Source: Porodaedalea pini
Taxonomy: Eukaryota; Basidiomycota; Agaricomycetes; Hymenochaetales; Hymenochaetaceae
Length of the DNA: 64,000 nucleotides
Reading direction: 5' to 3'
Assembly (NCBI GenBank): GCA_002794775.1
Contig: NBAY01000001.1
Span: 558,001-622,000 of the forward strand
A program made the position numbers and the translations under genes. The number at the start of each line of letters is the position of its first letter. The stretch's first letter is position 1. The notes under the pieces are model-generated. The model was not told the DNA's origin and made no database searches. It saw only the letters and a list, made by a program, of their open reading frames with translations. This document shows positions 23,145 through 35,560 of this stretch, piece by piece.

Positions 23145-24733
23145 CCATTCGTGTAGCTTTAGTTTCGTCAGTTAGCAATGTGGAGGAGCAATGTCTAGGA
23201 CCTTTGTATTACTTTATCTCCTGCTTGCAAACGTTTCTATCTTAAGTATTGAATTCGAGAAGCTGAATGAATGGAATTTCCTAATTTGGACAACTAAATT
23301 TCTCATAGTGATCGACGCCGCTGTCCGTTCACTCTTTGCACTCGACAGCCTCTACGGTCCCGACCGTGTCGACCACGAGGTCTTTTAACGCTTTGGATGG
23401 CTACATAACAGTCAAGAAGTCAACTATCTCAAAGTCAATTGATGCTGGGGATGACCAACGCACTCATGGCAGCTAGCCGATTACCAGTTGGTATGCTCAC
23501 GTCGTTGAGGTACAAAGCTTTCTCCACACGACGTGGACTCTTTCTCAATATCTGCCCAATAGAATCCAGAACGAGGGTGATCAGGCTTTGAGGAACTCCG
23601 AGCGGGCAGGCTACAAGCAACGCACTTTTTCAAAAGGAGAACCTCAACAAACGTTGGATGGAATGCCCTACGCGATGAGGTAGCTTCTCTGTTATGTCGC
23701 GGTCATCCGCCATACTCTCCAGTCACTCTGACGCCATCCTCCGTTCGAAACCGGTAGGAATGCCTCAGGACGCGAGGCGTTCTCTCTACTCAACTCCAAC
23801 ATACCATCATAACGACTTGCATGCTCCAAATTTCGATGACGCTGGCTTTCTTCACGGCTCTCTACGCATTTCCGCCCGAGCATTTCCCCCTCGAAGTGCA
23901 GGCTTTGTGTGTTGTGCTTCTCGAAGTGTTCTATTTGCGGGATTGTCACAGCTGTGGTTGTGTTCAGACCCTGCAAGCGTTCACTGTTGAAGTCTTATCC
24001 TTCAGTGAAATTGGAATACCTAGACAATTGCGGCATTCAGTGACCCCTACATCAGCTATTAGTGTCGATATTTTCGTTTTCACGTATGCCGGCTGCGCTG
24101 GGACACTGATTTGTCCTCCCGCCTCACCCGCAGTCTCGCCCTTAATAAGGTTCAATCCGAACCATCATGCATCTCTAACTCTTGCTGTCATGTGTATCAT
24201 ACACTTCGTTGCGGGCCGTTGTCTCGTATGCTTTTTCCGCGCATGGAATGTTGCAGCTTGCAGCACAACGCTCACCGCTCACCTATGCACCCCAAGTGGG
24301 CAGTTCAATCTGCAAGAATCGTTGAGGTGATAGTCTTAACACGGGAAACACCGACAGAAACTTCATGACACAGCATCGCACAAGTCACCCACGATCGGCG
24401 CTATAGTGATCCGGGATTACATTTGCCCACCCTGCAGCGGAGAGTACACGTAACTATTAAACTAAACGGGCGTCTCTTGTTGTGCTGCTTGAGAAGCTCT
24501 GGCACAAGTCGAAGGCGTGCACGAGCCCGAGCTAGATTGCGACCACTTCCATCTAGATGTACTGCGAATCCCTACTCTCGATAGTCTCCGTGAGCGAGAG
24601 CAGCCTCCTTTTGTAGATTTTGCGGTGAAAGTGGAATCGTAAATCATGGCACTAGGGAGGACACTAGCACATGGGACGAGTGCCTATGTTCTTCTTATGG
24701 GCAGACTAGGCCCACAGCAAGGCTCAAAAAGCT
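23145..24733. other. Intergenic region without a supported gene
   Basis: Several open frames occur here, the longest from about 23821 to 24330 (169 codons). None shows a recognisable domain, a clear ATG context or splice-linked continuation. The last few hundred bases are expected to hold the NLR promoter. Confidence 0.4.
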
Positions 24734-27700
24734 ATGCATTGGCCACTCTATCTCCCAAAGTCTGATTTCCAGATGAAGTACGATTCGGAACAGTCCGATC
24801 ACAACGCCTCCACCACGATGCAGACATACACAGTCATCCCTTCAACCAGTCTGCCACGTAGCAAAAACCGCCATGTCTCTGCAGCAGCAGCCTCAGGGGA
24901 GCCTGAGTCCATCGTCGGACGTTCAAGATCGGTGAGTCGATCGCTCCTGTCACTGGTACATTGGTACTACTGGTAGAACTTAGACGCTGATGTTGATCGA
25001 CGTTGCAGCTTCCTTCACCTGAAATGTACGCAAAGTCCGTTGTGACTTATGCACTCGTCCTGACCATCCGTGCAGCAATAGATATAGAATTTGCCGGCAA
25101 CCGCCCAGACTCAAATCTCGAAATCAAGTTCAAGGATGAGTCGGGATTCAAATACAAGTCGGCCGTCTTCAACGAGAAAGGCTCCTTGCATTGGGAATGC
25201 GACATGTAAATGATCATGATTCATTCTATCCCGCTGGCGCTAACTTATCGCAAAGATATGTCAAGTCAATAACTACGAATGTTCTAACGGTTCAGAAGCC
25301 GTTTGGTATTCATCGTAAAAGACTGGTTGCCGAATTCCTCCTTGCATATGATTCATCCAAATGTAGAGATGACAAGGTATTCGAACAGACAGGTGCGGAC
25401 GCTTGTTTGATAAATGCCATGGAAAAAACTGATGCACTATCCAGATCGAAAATCGGGTGTCAACATCAAGCTGTCCTTTGGAGAATCGAAGCCAGTAAGA
25501 GAAACTACATTCATAATGCGAATAATTGTTGATATCCTTTGTAGAGTTCAGAAGTTACATCGCTCCTTGCCGATAAGGCTGTCAGCGCTCTTGCAACGAA
25601 AGTAGCGATGCTGGATAAACTCGACCAGATTCTCACATACTTGAACCTCGTGTTGGAATTTGGAAGTGGTGCCGCACAGGTGAAAATGTAACGTTGTTAC
25701 TCGTTCGAAACTATCTAACATGGATTTCCAAACAGCTGAATCCTGCTACACAGGCTGCTGTCCCCATTGTCACTGCAGCATTTAAGGTCTGATTTCTCCA
25801 GACCGCCTTTGTGTCGAATATAACAGTTGCAATTACAGAAATTCCAGGAGGTTCCTGCGAGTCACAGCGAATTCGTCATTATCATGGATGATCTAGTGTC
25901 AATACTACCTGTCATGAAGCTAGCTCTCGAGCGCGTTGCGACCGTTGAAGTCCGAGAGCTTCTCCAAAACTTTGTTGACCTAGTCAGGGATGTATCGCAG
26001 GAGTTAATCCAGTACTCCTCTAAATCAACTTTAGGTAAGGCCTTAACTGTTCACGGGTACATCATACTTAATCATGATGTTCAGATTTTCTATTTCACAA
26101 CTGGTATAAGTCCAAGAAGGATGACGTCACTAAGCTGAAGGACCAGATTGTGCAGTTGAAGCTGAACGTGGGCCTTGGTCTGGATGTCGACATCCAAGTG
26201 GGTGTGTCGGAGATCCAAGTGGGCATGCCGCAGATTCAAGTCACTGTCGCCGAAATTCGTAAGTGCTATCTGTTCTAAAGAACTGTCGCTTACTGTAAGA
26301 ATGCAGGTCAGCATCAGCTTTCGGATGAGGAAGAAAAGGCCCTTGAGCGACTGAGACCTCCCGAATACTGCTCGTATGACCCATCTCGCTGCTGCCTGCC
26401 GGGTACGAGAGCTTCCCTTTTACGAGACGTTGAGGAATGGGCTCCCACCGAAAACCATCCAAAACGGCTATACTGGATTTATGGTGTCGCAGGATGTGGG
26501 AAGAGCTCGGTTGCAGCATCTGTGGCATCTGCTTTAGAGTCCCGGAAGCTTTTAAGCGGCTCGTTCTTTTGCAAGAGGGACATCCCTGAGCGAAGGGATC
26601 CCATTCGATTGGTTCGCGCTTTGTCGTATTTCCTGGCGAGAGCAAGCTCGCTCTTCAGCAATGTCCTTCTACGAGTGCTCAAGGAGGATGCTATCATCCT
26701 CGACAAGCCGTTGTTGGCCCAGTTCAAAGCGCTGCTTCTTGATCCTCTCCCAGAAGTTTCGCAAACGTCGCATCCCGGCCCCACCATCATCATCGTGGAT
26801 GCGTTAGACGAATGTGACGATAACAAAACTATGTCCAAATGTTTAAAAGATATGGTCAAGGCGGCACCGTGGCTTAGGCTTATCGTAACCAGCAGGCCTA
26901 CTCCAGATATATCTAATGGACTCCGCGATTCCGAAGGACTAGTCGAGTCTTGCAACCTGTTTGAAGCAGACGCTCATGCTGACATCTTGTCCTTCATTCG
27001 AGCACAATTCTCGTCCTATGGTCCTCTCAAGGAACTCGAGGCGCATGTGTCGGAGAATCAGATTGAGGATCTTATGCGGAAGGCACGGGGGCTTTTCATC
27101 TGGATCACCACCGTCCTGTCGTATGTCAGCGGTCTGCTGACTGGGAAACTCAAAGCGATAAAGGAGATCCTTTCCTCGACTCCTGCATCTAACCCAGAGG
27201 GGGAACTCGATACACTGTACCTGCGAGTCCTCGACAGTGTAACAGGATCGTCTTCAGCCAACAAAGCAACAGTCAGGACGCTTGTTGGACTGATCTTCGT
27301 GACATCGAGGAACAGGCCACTTCCCGCCAAGGCACTGCACGCTTTTCTCCCATCTGACATGGAAATTTTACCGGAGGAACTGAAGGGCATATTGCAGAGA
27401 TTGGGATCCGTTGTTACTACCGATTCGCAGACAAATGCTGTTCGGGTTTGTCATCCTTCATTTCTCGATTTCATCGGAAGCCAGACGAGGTCCGGGGAAT
27501 TTTGGACGGAAACGGCGAAGCTAGAAACAATCATGACGAGGAAGTGCTTCCAAATCATGGAGAGTGGCCTCAAATTCAACATTTGTGAACTGGAGACCTC
27601 TTATATTCGCAACAGTGACGTGGAGAACCTCGAGGAGCGCGTAGATCGATGCATCTCGCGGGAGCTACAGTACAGTTGTTTCTACTGGCTGAGCCACCTA

Positions 27701-29843
27701 TCCAAATCCGAACTTGACTTTTGTGGAGAGACAGTGCGACAGATGCTGCGCGGGCTTCTGTGCCAAACGAATTCTCTGTATTGGCTGGAGGTGATGAGCC
27801 TCATGTCCGAACTCAAAACGGCGGGTTCAATTCTTCAAAAATTCATAGATATCTACAAGGTAAGGGGCTCGGCTCTGTATTTCTGCAAATCAATATCTGA
27901 CTCTGTTGCCGCCGCGCTTGAAGAATGACGCAGACCTTTTCAGCGCTGCATCGGACTTGTACCGATTTGTTAAGGCATTCCACGAGCCGATGTCATGCAG
28001 CACTCCTCACATTTATATCTCAGCGTTGCTCTGGGCGCCATCTGAGTCCACGACTGCAAAACAACTGGGTCCCAATTTCATCAGTGGGCAATGTGTTCTG
28101 CAGGGACGTAACAAGTCTTGGCCCATTAATCTACAGACATTACTCTTGGGCTCCTCGGCGTATTGTGTCGCGTACTCCCCGGATGGAACCCGACTCGTCT
28201 CTGGGTCTGAGGACAGCACGATACGGATTTGGGATGCTGAGAGTGGAACTCAGGTTGGCGAGCCGCTTATGGGACATAACGATGCGGTCTTGTCTGTTGC
28301 GTGCTCTCCAGACGGAACCCGAATCGTCTCTGGGTCTTTTGACAGGACCATCCGGATTTGGGATGCTCAGAGTGGAACCCAAATTGGTGAGCCGCTTAAG
28401 GGACATGACAATAAGGTCTGGTCTGTTGCGTACTCTCCAGACGGGACCCGAATCGTCTCTGGGTCTCACGACATGACAATCCGGATTTGGGATGCTGAGA
28501 GTGGAACCCAAATTGGTGAGCCGCTTAAAGGACATGAAAATAAGGTCTGGTCTGTTGCGTACTCTCCAGACGGGACCCGAATTGTTTCTGGGTTTTACGA
28601 CGATACTCAGAGTGGAACTCAGGTTGGCGAGCCGCTTAGAGGACATAACTATACGGTCTTCTCTGTTGCGTTCTCCCCAGACGGAACCCGAATTGTCTCT
28701 GGGTCTTATGACAAGACGGTACGGATTTGGGATGCTCAGGGTGGAACTCAAATTGGCGAGCCGCTTATGGGACATAATGATGCGGTCTTGTCTGTTGCGT
28801 ACTCTTCAGACGGGACCCGAATTGTTTCTGGGTTTTACGACGATACTCAGAGTGGAACTCAGGTTGGCGAGCCGCTTAGAGGACATAACTATACGGTCTT
28901 CTCTGTTGCGTTCTCCCCAGACGGAACCCGAATTGTCTCTGGGTCTTCCGACAAAACCATCCGGATTTGGGATGCTGAGAGTGGAACTCAGGTTGGCGAG
29001 CCGCTTAAGGGACATAACGGTACGGTCTCGTCTGTTGCGTACTCTCCAGACGGAACCCGGATCGTCTCTGGGTCTGCCGACAAGACCATCCGGATTTGGG
29101 ATGCTCAAAGTGGAACTCAGGTTGGCAAGCCGCTTAAGGGACATAACGGTACGGTCTTGTCTGTTGCGTACTCTCCAGACGGGACCCGAATCGTCTCTGG
29201 GTCTGAGGACGAGGCGATCCGGATTTGGGATGCTCAAAGTGGAACTCAGATTGGCGAGCCGCTTAAGGATCATAACTATTCGGTCTTCTTCTCTGTTGCG
29301 TTCTCTCCAGACGGAACCCGAATCGTCTCTGGGTCTTCCGACGAAACGATCCGGATTTGGGATGCTCAGAGTGGATCTCAGATTGGCGAGCCGCTTAAGG
29401 GACATAACAATGAGGTCCTTTCTGTTGCGTACTCTCCAGACGGAACCCGGATCGTCTCTGGGTCTTCCGACAAGACAATGCGGATTTGGGATGCTCAGAG
29501 TGCAACTCAGATTGGCGAGTCATTGCAAAGCCAAAGCCTTCGGAACGCATACTTTCTTGATGGAAAACACTTTGTGTCGACTTCTACGAGCACAACTCCA
29601 AGCGATGCACGCGAGAGAGAACTAGCTGCTTACTCGGAGATCCCTCGAAGCATTGCGAATGATGGATGGATCCGGTCGTTGAATGGAGGTCTGTTGTTGT
29701 GGGTACCTTACGAGTATCGACTCGGCATGTGCGACATGAGTCTGGCTTGCATCCCGCACAATGCGGATGGGCACCCTGTGCGAATTGACTGGGAAAAACT
29801 ATGTCATGGAAGCAATTGGTCTGCGGTGAAGATCGGAAGTTAG
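24734..29843 (+). CDS. NACHT–WD40 NLR (STAND NTPase)
   Basis: Fungal NACHT–WD40 proteins are STAND-type signalling NTPases thought to act in non-self recognition and programmed cell death. The start is ATG 24734 or 24773. A small N-terminal β-rich region (ALVLTIRAAIDIEF, about 25009–25500) may be C2-like; exon borders there are uncertain. A helical region follows (25560–26040), then a 3×7-residue repeat (26192–26254). Exon 26307–27859 carries the NACHT core with Walker A GVAGCGKSS (26483–26509) and Walker B TIIIVDALDECDD (about 26784–26822). After a 64-nt intron (27860–27923), 11 WD40 repeats run to 29529, and the protein ends at 29843. The repeats are nearly identical at the DNA level, a hallmark of fungal NLR sensor domains. 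No stop interrupts the NACHT or WD40 parts. Confidence 0.88.
26192..26254 (+). repeat. Three in-frame 21-bp repeats encoding IQV-type heptads before the NACHT domain
   Basis: The peptide reads IQVGVSE, IQVGMPQ, IQVTVAE in succession. The first two units share ATCCAAGTGGG. It lies directly before a 48-nt intron (26259–26306) and the NACHT exon. Its role is unknown; a linker or oligomerising segment is possible. Confidence 0.75.
28153..29529 (+). repeat. Eleven tandem WD40 repeats with near-identical DNA units
   Basis: Full units are 129 bp (43 residues) of the type SVAYSPDGTRIVSGS followed by TIRIWDAQSGTQIGEPL. Repeats 4 and 6 are 111 bp; both lack the same six residues that include the WD dipeptide. 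The block 28567–28706 recurs without change at 28807–28946, so a 240-bp, two-repeat unit has been duplicated. Confidence 0.9.
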
Positions 29844-32030
29844 TCTTTTGGTGTGCAGTACTTCTAGTACTGTTTGCTTATGAATATTTGTATTTCGCGC
29901 AATGAAATGTAGGACTGGGTCTGACGATATAAATTGTGTTTATTCTGTGAAATGTTGTATGATGCACGAAGGCTCGTCACTTGCCGCTTGACGCAAAAAC
30001 TTAATTATAATTTATATGTAGTTGCACGACGCGAAAGCCTGCCTGCATGGCACGCAGTTGAGACGTTGGTGGTTCATACTCTTACGAAAGGCCAAATCGA
30101 AGTTGAAATTGACATCAAGATGCTTTTAATATTACACACTTGCTCAGTCTTTTGTACGATTCTGTGTCTTTCTCCAGCTGGGACACTCGAACGCATATGC
30201 TAAAAACACGCATCGCAACAGTATGCAGTTAGCCAATCATCGTTGGATGCCCGATATGCTTTTTTGGTGCAATTAGTAACATTCTTCATTGCTTGTGTCC
30301 TCTTTTTTTTTTTTTTTCTGTAGTGCCGATATATTCTATTACACATACCAATTTATTTCACGAGAAAGAAACAGCGTGTGATGTAGAGAATACAGCCCCG
30401 GTAGACTGAAGAAATGTGCTCATTGTCCTATATTTCTAGTTGGTGTAGTAGACATCGCGCGTCAGCCTCATCGCCCTGTATGGTTATTCTCGTCAATGTT
30501 CGCGACCTTGTTACGCTCGCGGTTGACGCATGCGGCTTCTCCTTGATATACTTCATGAAGCGCTTGAACGCAACATTATGGCGGGGCTTGCCAAGCGCGT
30601 AATTATGTGTGATCACGCACGGGAACTTCGGATGGTCCTGCTTCAGTGCTTGCCCTTCTCCGTGTCAGATGTCCTGCGACACGCTCACACTTACGCCGTT
30701 CACGACGAGGAAGCGGAGGTCGTAGTTTATCCTGCGGAGCAGCCGAAGAGCACTCGTCAGCAATGTATAGCCCGAAAGGTTAGGAAATGGAATGCGACAT
30801 ATAAACTGTACATACTGTATCATGAGCATCTGTTTCTCCTTTTCACCATGTAACGCAAGAGGGGATGGTGCCCATGATGGGATGCAGTCAGCATGCGTGT
30901 TGCTACACTGATTTGTAGACACTCTTGTTGAGCCGCACAGAAGAAGCCTGCATCTGTAGAGGCTTTGGTGACTGGGTCAGCGAATTCGCAAGACTATTAA
31001 CCATTTCGATAATCTTTGTCCCATTCGCAAGTCGAAGTGGCGCGAGTCAATGAGTTGAAGGCAGAGAGACTGGGAACCGTCGAGTTAGGCATAGGGATAG
31101 AAGCACGTTGATAGGTATGCAAACATGACAGAATCCAGCACGAAGTAGCAGACCAATGTGGAGATGCAGGTTGACAAATGAAAGCAGAAATTTAGAATGG
31201 GAATCTTGAAGGTGGCCAGCGGTTCAACGGAGGTATGGGTTTATCTGGATCAGTACTGTGTCCACCACGGCATGCAATGCAGGATTTACTTAGTTCGGTA
31301 GAGTGAAACCGAGACCTAAGGAATGTCAGTAATGCCTGGTAGAGGCCTGGATTGCAAGTCACCGGCATTTGAAACTACATATATAGTACAGTGCATTCCT
31401 TGTTACAGACGACTCAGAATTGCAAAAGAAAGAAGTGTGGGCATAATATGCTCTTGCTGGTCGAAGACACGATGATCACAAGGCGCGTCACAACTCTTGA
31501 CGACGCGTATATATGATCGCTCCTCGAACACATCGACTATAATATACTATTCAAACAATTCAATCGGCAGCGAAAGGACGCGGAACAAGATTTGAATGTG
31601 AGCAATGTATGATAATACCTGGAAGGGTGTCTGGATTGCAGATCACCAGCATTTGAAAGATGTGCACCTCGTCGTAAATGGGTGTATCATCACGGAAGAT
31701 GCGAGACTGAAAAAGCCCTGCTGAACTTTCGCAAGTAGGCATATAGTTGCAAGAGGGAAGAAAAGAACAAGCTGTTGCAAATAAGAATGGGAAAGTAGGA
31801 CGCCGAAGATGGACATCAGAGGAAGCCGAGCACGGAGGAGCAGTATTCGTTTGCGGGGCAGTTTAAGCTCGGTCGAGGAAAACTAGAGTCTGTGAAATTT
31901 CATTTGACTGAAGCAAGAAGAAAGCTTAGCTCAAGTTCAGATTCAGAACGGCAACACAATGGATTACGTGAGCTTATATGGAGGCAGCTTAATCCGGCTT
32001 GGTAAGAATTTGAGAACAGCAACAACGACG
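29844..32030. other. Long intergenic region between the NLR and the F-box gene
   Basis: No gene is supported. It includes a poly-T run (30303–30317), a weak local duplication (31324–31376 resembles 31606–31658) and the SPC34 scrap described separately. Part of 31700–32030 should be the F-box gene promoter and leader. Confidence 0.4.
31528..31582 (+). pseudogene. Short scrap of SPC34-like exon 1
   Basis: The stretch ACAATTCAATCGGCAGCGAA inside this interval is matched by GCAATTCAATCGGCAGCGAA in the intact gene at 21200–21219. The preceding CACATCGAC also matches the intact gene (21171–21179) with a few indels between. It is too short for any product and probably reflects an old duplication event. 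Confidence 0.55.
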
Positions 32031-33920
32031 ATGTCGAAACACAGGCTCTCCCCAGCCCCTCTACCAGCAGCAAAGCGACAACATATAAATGCAGAGCAGG
32101 CTGTATTGTCCACACCCTTGCTCAATTTTGATGCTTCTCTTTACGATGAGCTTGTTCTCGTTATCTTCTCGCACCTCTCTTGGAACGACCTCTGTGCTAT
32201 CCAACCCACCAATCGGCTCTGGGCTCGCCTTGCTTCAGACAATCAGGTACATGAGTCGATCGGAGTTATATCTACTCAGTAACTGAACGGATTCGGGTTG
32301 TTTCAGTTGTGGAAGACGCAGTTCATTCGCGAGTATGGCCGCTTGCGCCTGAGGGGTTCACGGGGTTTTGCGAGCAGGCACGACGGCCGCGAAGTCAAGC
32401 CACTTCCACACGCACACAAGTTAGACTATGATGATCCGGACCCTGTAGATTGGAAATGGATGTTTCGTATAAGCTCGAATTGGCGAAGGGGTGCGTTAGA
32501 CGAGCTCTGAGAACGCTTTGCAGATTGACCTCATCGGAACACAGGCCGCTGTGAGCTTGAGCATTTCAATAATCTTGAAGAGCTTGCACCTGGTCCGGCG
32601 CTTAGCAATTCCATTCATAGCTGTGCTCTTCTTGCTGGATCTCTTGCAGTAACGACGTCCTCAGAACTGCTCATATCGCCACCCGTTTATCTCCATAAGC
32701 ACGGCTCGGCTCCTTACATCCTGAAGGGCAAGCACAGAGAGCGCGCACCAGGCCATATCACAGCGCTGTCACTTGATCAGTCTCCGCCCTCCTGTGGTGA
32801 ACACAGGCTTCGTCTGGCGGCTTTCTACGATACTGGCGAATTTTCCGTTTTCTTGGTCGATCACAATCAGCCTCAGCACTCCAGTCTCCTCTTGACTTAT
32901 CGACCTTGCGGCAAGTCCGACCGAACAGCACCTGTTCGACAAGCGGTGTACCACCACCCGCTGCTTGTCACTTTATCACAATCTTTCAAACTATCCTTAT
33001 ATGATTTATCGGATGGCGGCATTGTACATTCCCAAACGCTCACTTCGTTCTCATCGTTCCCGCCAACTTCAATGGTTTTGACTTCAGGTTCCAGGAGCTA
33101 CAGACTAGTGCTTGCATATTGTGCACCGGTATATCCGTCAGATTGGGGCGCAGCAGTCACCGTCCTCACCATCTCCCCCGCTCAATCCGGGCTTCGTAGT
33201 GAACTCCGAGATAGCGAAGATGAGCTAACGCCACAACCGTGTACAGTGATAGCAACTCGGACAGTTCGTGCGTTTGATGTCCCGTCTGGCTGGATTGACG
33301 ATGCTGTGTTGCGTGCGATCCGGGACCAGTGGGGCCGCAGGGCCGCACGAGTGGCGGACGTGCAGACAGATGGAAAGTGGGTCGTCCTTGCGCCGGCCGA
33401 CAAGCTTCCCCTCCCTCAATCTTCTTCTGTATCCTCTCCCTCACGGACAAGCATAAGAATCGGGACGACTGCTTGCGCATTGCAGCTCTACCGACTGCAC
33501 ATCTCCGCTTTCTCCTCTTCTACTTCCGTGAACAGCCCGCGCATGACCTTCGTGCGCAATCTGCACGGGCATACGGGCCCCGTGGTGGCGCTTGCGCTTG
33601 CAGACGGGCGTTGCGTGAGCCGAGGTGCGGATGGGAGCCTATGGGTGTGGGACCTCGAGCGTGGGTGGGGCGTTGAGGTACAGACTGCTCGTCGAGATCC
33701 AATGGTTTATCCCGGACTGGACTCGCGCTCATCAACTTCGAGTCCGAGCTTGAGCAGCAGCGGTGCTGGTGTAGAATCAGAGTTGGAACCTGCGAAAGCT
33801 GATGGAGGGACGAGCGACGAGGTGCCGATGGGGACACCATTCGGCGCGGTGGCATTCGACGAGCGCAGGATCGTCACGGCGGATGCGTTTGGTGTTGAAA
33901 TGCGGAGGTTTGATATATGA
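32031..33920 (+). CDS. F-box protein with a WD40-like C-terminal part
   Basis: F-box proteins are substrate receptors of SCF ubiquitin ligases. The model has three exons, 32031–32246, 32307–32490 and 32545–33920, giving 591 residues; the ATG at 32031 starts MSKHRLSPAPLPAAKRQ. Residues about 31–80 form the F-box (LYDELVLVIFSHLSWNDL, then LWARLASDNQLWKTQF across the first junction). The remainder has β-propeller character, with a recognisable blade at about 33540–33660 (HGHTGPVVALALADG then GSLWVWDLERG). An in-frame ATG at 31959 could extend the N-terminus. No damage was seen. The substrate is unknown. Confidence 0.8.
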
Positions 33921-35560
33921 AGACGGAGGATTTGTGTTATTTATATGCATGCGACCGTTTTGAAGGTATCTTTGCTTTTATATGAATTCGTGCTGGATTG
34001 TAATCGGTTCTGTCCTGTCTGTCTTGTTGGGACTTATTCTCTTGTATCTGCTCTTCTGGAAACACTGGCATTTGTTTGTATAAACATGACTACAGACGTA
34101 TGCGTATATCAAGTCGTGAAGGAAGCAATGCAATAAGTTGAAAAAAGGGGAAGAGGGGGGGGGGGGTTCGGGAACATCCTAGGTCGCAGAATGCCAGATC
34201 CCTCATGACCCTTTCCCTGTATCTCGTCCGTCCGTTGAAACCTCTCATCTGCTTCCTTCAAACGGGATGGGATATGCCACGAGAGTTGAAGGAAATGTCG
34301 AGCTCTGATGCCCAGCTATTCTCCGGAATACGAGCAGACTCGAGCGAGGTGAGAGAGTGTGCAGCTCAAGAGTTACCGTAGTGATTATACATGGTCGAGT
34401 GCCTGCGCTTTCGTTACTCGGTAGAGTTCCGATTCATATGTGTCTTATTGAACATCGAAGCATGTTTTGTTACTCCTTCAGGGTGGAACGTACCCAAGGT
34501 GTTTTAAGCTTGCGTCAGTGTCGAGCAACGAGAGGATGAAGTTCAGGTCTTGGACGGGTGACGGCCGGAGTCCTTGTATGATTTCTTTGCTCTGTGTTCT
34601 AGCTTTCGATTGAGCACCGTCGTCGTAAGCCTTTCACAGACCAGAGGATGGCTGACCTTTGTACAGCGGGGTAGATTATGTATGTGAGGAACTCTACCGT
34701 ATAGATTAGGTTCTTCTACTTTCAAGCGCCCACCTTATTGAGTAGCAACGCGAGCCAGACCTTGGCTTCAGTTTTATGGAAGCTATGATGGTCGAGTCGG
34801 GGGATCTGTACGCCTTGCTAGCTATTTTAAACCCAGGGGTGCATCTTCAAGCAAGCTGGGAAGCTGATGTACGAGGCATCGCGGGTAAACTTCTCTTACT
34901 CGGGGAATATCTGGTTCCATACGACCAAGAGAATTGGGATTGTTTCGAGGCGTACATGGTACAGAGCATTGAGAGTTCAAGCTGCATACCCTGCAAGTCT
35001 GGTCTTCAACTCTGAAAAGTTGTTGCTGGACAAAGAAAGGTACGTATGCACGTACAATGGAAACTCGAGTTATGTAGCTCCATAAAGCAGACTGCACCCG
35101 CCTTGACAACAAGGAGAAAAGGGCCAGTAAAAGACGAAGGTGAGAGTGCACTGCAGGAGGCCGGTAAATTGATTTCTGAGGGTTTTCTGCTGACCTGCGG
35201 TCGTCGAGCGGATTCATTCAGAAAAGTCTCTTATTTCTCTCAGTCTTTCTGCAAAAAGACGAAGCAATGCAAAAAGAAAGAACAACTTAGGACGCGTGAG
35301 GGTGGAGTGAAAAAGTTAGATAATCTTGCAAGGTCTAGACTGTGGATCGACGACGCGGTACATATTCGTAAAGAAGAGAGCCAATCAGGAAATTGTCCGT
35401 TTGCCATCCGCTTCCATCTTCAAGTTGCTCATCCCCCGGTCGTCGCCCTTGTCGTCGTGGGCAACGTCGATCTCCCTTTCCTCATCACTCGTAACCTGCT
35501 CGACAGCGCAAGCGCATCGAGCAAGAGCGGGTTCCCCGACGCTCCTTGTCTCCTATTATC
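33921..35560. other. Intergenic region upstream of the chitin synthase
   Basis: There is a run of 12 G at 34155–34166 and otherwise no feature I can support. The open frames here (for example 35046–35687) run into the chitin synthase in another frame and look like chance frames. Confidence 0.4.

Noticed and set aside
23821..24330. Open frame of 169 codons, partly hydrophobic
   Set aside because: No domain, no splice-linked context and unusual composition; treated as chance.
28140..29625. Long open frames on the minus strand and in the +1 frame over the WD40 repeats (up to 377 codons)
   Set aside because: They follow the 129-bp repeat in other frames; 129 is a multiple of 3, so a frame free of stops in one unit stays open in all. 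Their peptides are low-complexity and have no independent support.
33166..33676. Several open frames on both strands within the F-box gene
   Set aside because: They are shadows of the GC-rich coding exon 32545–33920.
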